64,000 nucleotides of DNA from Methanohalophilus portucalensis (GTDB taxonomy: Archaea; Halobacteriota; Methanosarcinia; Methanosarcinales; Methanosarcinaceae), in contig NZ_CP017881.1 of assembly GCF_002761295.1 (NCBI RefSeq), positions 1,227,069 to 1,291,068 of the forward strand. The letters are read 5' to 3'. The first letter of the stretch is position 1. Each line of letters starts with the position of its first letter. The notes beneath the pieces were generated by a model. The model ran no database searches. It was not told the DNA's origin and saw nothing but the letters and a program-made list of their open reading frames with translations. This document shows, piece after piece, positions 62,018 through 64,000 of this stretch. Made by a program: the position numbers and the translations under genes.

Positions 62018-62281
62018 ATGTTATATATGGATGTTAGTACATGGGAACCTACTCTCAGTGACAAGGTAATTGAACACTTCAAGGAACTAAAACCACCTGC
62101 AGGTATCAATATAATAAAACAGTGGGTTGACCTTACAGGAGGACGTTATTTCATCCTCTACGAATGTGATGATGCAGAAGCCTATGCGGCTTTCAACCTT
62201 CCATGGTCTGATATCTGCGAAATAGACAGTGTTCCTGTTATGGAATCAACTGATTTCATAAAACTAATGTCAAAGCAATAA
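62018..62281 (+). CDS. DUF3303 family protein
   Basis: An 87-residue soluble protein: MLYMDVSTWEPTLSDKVIEH, then FKELKPPAGINIIKQWVDLT and GGRYFILYECDDAEAYAAFN. This is the DUF3303 pattern, a small ferredoxin-like dimeric alpha/beta-barrel relative found in methanogens and others, with no known function. It has a strong ribosome site, GGAGG, and a structured leader upstream. Confidence 0.75.
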   Translation: MLYMDVSTWEPTLSDKVIEHFKELKPPAGINIIKQWVDLTGGRYFILYECDDAEAYAAFNLPWSDICEIDSVPVMESTDFIKLMSKQ

Positions 62282-62295
62282 TTTATAAGGGAAGT

Positions 62296-62928
62296 TTAAT
62301 CTTCCCCTATAAGTTCTACTTCTTTTTTATCATTGCCGATTTCGATCTCAACGACTCCGGGGCGAAATGGGGTTGTATCATAAGTATAACGAATATTACC
62401 TTCAGGATCGGCTTGAATGACCTGTGAGGCTTTTACGTCCATCTGGACCGTTTCTGTATTTTCCTGAGCATCCCCACTGATGTTTATATTGAAGGTACCG
62501 GAAGGCACATTTGTGTCTATGTATGTGGCCACTGACTCTTCAGCATCCCTGTGTTGTCGGAAAGGCATCAACATTTTAACGGTAAATGTCATGTTCTTAA
62601 CAGGCCTTGTTTGGACTTTAAATTCATTCGGTCCTTCTGGAATTTGGACTTTCCGGAAATCATGACTGTACCTGCCATCATTCACCTCAACTGCCACATT
62701 GAATCTCACTATCATGTTTATGCGGGCGTCGGGCTTCGTATTGCCCGTTATTGTGATATTTTCACCGGGTTTGAGCTGCTTGTGTGATACGTCCCACTCA
62801 ATATCGGAGTCCTTTGTGTCTGGCTTTTCTTCTATAGGTTTCAATATAGAGCTTATTATTTTGTAAAATCCCAAAAATATGTTGTATCCTGTTGTTGAAA
62901 TGGAAAATCCCCCTTGTTCTATAAACAT
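62296..62928 (-). CDS. Conserved hypothetical protein, beta-rich
   Basis: A 210-residue protein not recognised. The start contains a short hydrophobic stretch (ISTTGYNIFLGFYKIISSIL) that might be an anchor. The remainder resembles one or two Ig-like or transthyretin-type sandwiches, with LKPGENITITGNTKPDARIN, MTFTVKMLMPFRQHRDAEES and PFRPGVVEIEIGNDKKEVEL. Such folds are usual in extracellular proteins, but a cleavable signal is not clear. Convergent with the DUF3303 gene, 14 bp apart. Confidence 0.6.
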   Translation of the reverse strand: MFIEQGGFSISTTGYNIFLGFYKIISSILKPIEEKPDTKDSDIEWDVSHKQLKPGENITITGNTKPDARINMIVRFNVAVEVNDGRYSHDFRKVQIPEGPNEFKVQTRPVKNMTFTVKMLMPFRQHRDAEESVATYIDTNVPSGTFNINISGDAQENTETVQMDVKASQVIQADPEGNIRYTYDTTPFRPGVVEIEIGNDKKEVELIGED

Positions 62929-63023
62929 AATTGAACGTATGCCAATTTATTTTCTTAGGCCCGTTTTCAACGAGTTGTTTATATGTATTATCAGTTATTA
63001 TCTTATATAAAATTCACAGGAGA

Positions 63024-63203
63024 GTGAGATTTATACCCAAGGTTAGTGTGGATATCCCCCAGCAGTTGCTGGATGATCTTAATTGTCACGTAGGGGAGGA
63101 TAGGAAATTCGTGAGCCAGTCGGATGCTATCCGGACTGCAATACGTAAATTACTGGACAGGATGGATGATGTGGATACAAGGCATGGAAGAGTTAAAGAA
63201 TAA
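63024..63203 (+). CDS. Ribbon-helix-helix transcription factor (start uncertain)
   Basis: A 59-residue protein with the ribbon-helix-helix plan: the strand PKVSVDIPQQLLDDL, then helix and SQSDAIRTAIRKLLDRM. It is of the CopG/NikR N-terminal type without an effector domain. GTG 63024 is the best standard start, but the GGAG at 63019-63022 is almost touching it. A TATA-like CTTATATAAAA (63002-63012) puts the RNA start at about 63024-63033, so the mRNA may be leaderless. Its 3' end overlaps the convergent gene by 11 bases. Confidence 0.7.
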   Translation: MRFIPKVSVDIPQQLLDDLNCHVGEDRKFVSQSDAIRTAIRKLLDRMDDVDTRHGRVKE

Positions 63204-63981
63204 GATTTGATTTTAAATAATCCATACATTCTGTACCATTTTCCAGATTTTTCATTTCTGTAATGAACAACCCTTCATAACCGTCAACCCTGTCAAATAC
63301 TTTTTTCCAGTCAATACAGCCCTTGCCAAGGGGGAGGTGCTCATCCCTTTTTTCATGGTTGTCATGTATATGGGAATGGACCATTACTTCTCTACAGGAA
63401 TCCAGAAATTCATCAAGCAAGCCCATTGTATTGGCATGGCCGATATCCAGCGTCATGCCTATATTATCTGTATCTACCTTTTCTATTATTTCCAGTATTT
63501 CAGCAGGATATTTTCCAAATATATGGGGCATATCTGGCATATTCTCCAGTGCAATAATAATTCCTTTATCCTCTGCAATCGTGCTTATCTCTTTCAGTGA
63601 TCCTATCGTATTATCCCAGGCTTTTTCGGGATATAATGCTCCTTCAGGGGAGAGATAACCAGGATGGATTACTGCAATTTCAGCAAGACCTGATGCCATG
63701 TGCAGGCAATGTCCCATCTGCCTTACAATTTCTTTATGTATGCCGGGATTGAGGGTTGCAAGGTTTATGTCAGAAAATGGCAGGTGTATTGTGAAGGTCA
63801 GGTTAGTTGTATCCTTTATCTGTTGTACCCTGTCAATATTTTCAGCAGTAATTTTCTGTTTTCCTTCCTGTACAAGTTCGATTGCTGAATATCCCATCTC
63901 TTCCAGTTCATAAGCCCATTCAAGTGGCTTTTCTCCGCTTGCTCTTGCAGAAAAACCGATTGCTGGTGACAACTTACTCAC
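63193..63981 (-). CDS. TIM-barrel sugar-phosphate isomerase/epimerase-like protein
   Basis: A 262-residue xylose-isomerase-like/AP-endonuclease 2-family barrel. Metal-ligand motifs are HLPFSDINLATLNP, VIHPGYLSPEGALY, IALENMPDM with its Glu, MTLDIGHANTMG with Asp and His, VHSHIHDNHEKRDEHLPLGK and the final ITEMKN Glu. The fold and metal site are clear; substrate is not. The start is GTG 63981, but the AGGTGAG ribosome site overlaps it. TTG 63972, six bases further, may be the real one. Confidence 0.85.
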   Translation of the reverse strand: MSKLSPAIGFSARASGEKPLEWAYELEEMGYSAIELVQEGKQKITAENIDRVQQIKDTTNLTFTIHLPFSDINLATLNPGIHKEIVRQMGHCLHMASGLAEIAVIHPGYLSPEGALYPEKAWDNTIGSLKEISTIAEDKGIIIALENMPDMPHIFGKYPAEILEIIEKVDTDNIGMTLDIGHANTMGLLDEFLDSCREVMVHSHIHDNHEKRDEHLPLGKGCIDWKKVFDRVDGYEGLFITEMKNLENGTECMDYLKSNLIL

Positions 63982-64000
63982 CTTCTCTTAAGGGGGGCAT

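Noticed and set aside
62001-62069. Upstream ATG at 62001 before the DUF3303 start
   Set aside because: It is out of frame, stops after about 22 codons and its ATG overlaps the GGAGG ribosome site of the real gene.

Overview
The window is chromosomal DNA of a methylotrophic, probably halophilic methanogen of the Methanosarcinaceae (my best guess is Methanohalophilus or Methanolobus; the genus is inferred, not proven). The support is a combination of lineage markers: the proteasome-activating nucleotidase PAN plus an AMA-type AAA ATPase, SRP19, Sec61-beta, MBF1, a group II chaperonin, HerA/NurA, RadB, an Orc1/Cdc6 protein, the methanogen-type cobamide genes cobZ and cobY, a DUF1608 S-layer-type protein, PGF-CTERM surface anchors, and a glycine betaine uptake locus. 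Promoters have archaeal TATA boxes, and several genes look leaderless.

Layout. 0-6.9 kb: end of RNase Z, AMA ATPase, a large PhnD-type hybrid sensor kinase with a separate receiver protein, and sulfide-dependent Thi4. 6.9-16.5 kb: tRNA-His, proline synthesis, MBF1, PAN, DUF99, phosphoglucosamine mutase, SRP19, Sec61-beta, MtnA, an HD phosphohydrolase and TrmI. 16.6-21.5 kb: a cobamide operon (cobD, cbiB, cobZ, cobS, cobY) for the lower-ligand end of the pathway. 21.6-28.0 kb: a KaiC-like ATPase, RadB, anaerobic ribonucleotide reductase with its redoxin and activase, and ThiL. 28.0-35.1 kb: an S-layer-like repeat protein, an HTH regulator and a sulfonate/nitrate/taurine-type ABC transporter. 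35.1-40.8 kb: bactofilin-like protein, a cyclase-like repeat protein, DUF169, Mrp/NBP35, DUF134, Orc1/Cdc6, a ModE-type regulator and exonuclease III; the last two seem to start with CTG.

40.8-49.5 kb is an accessory island of exported proteins, AT-richer by eye than its surroundings. A ~250 bp cassette with a gap-free 120 bp core occurs three times in it, each time just upstream of an unrelated signal-peptide gene. The core carries a 13-bp inverted repeat and two TATA-like boxes. One controlled gene is a trypsin-like protease. Its pro-domain is found again, twice in tandem, in the next gene, which encodes a PGF-CTERM-anchored protein without a protease domain. The third cassette precedes a frameshifted transglutaminase-like gene. 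I regard this as the best candidate in the window for an undescribed regulated surface system.

49.6-57.3 kb: thermosome, DUF5350 and a betaine ABC locus that shows a decayed tandem duplication: three binding proteins, one intact and one broken permease, the scar of a deleted fourth binding protein, and an ATPase gene interrupted by a frameshift. 57.5-64 kb: NurA-HerA, a PAS histidine kinase, tRNA-Lys, DUF3303 behind a structured leader, a ribbon-helix-helix protein and a TIM-barrel sugar-isomerase-like protein.
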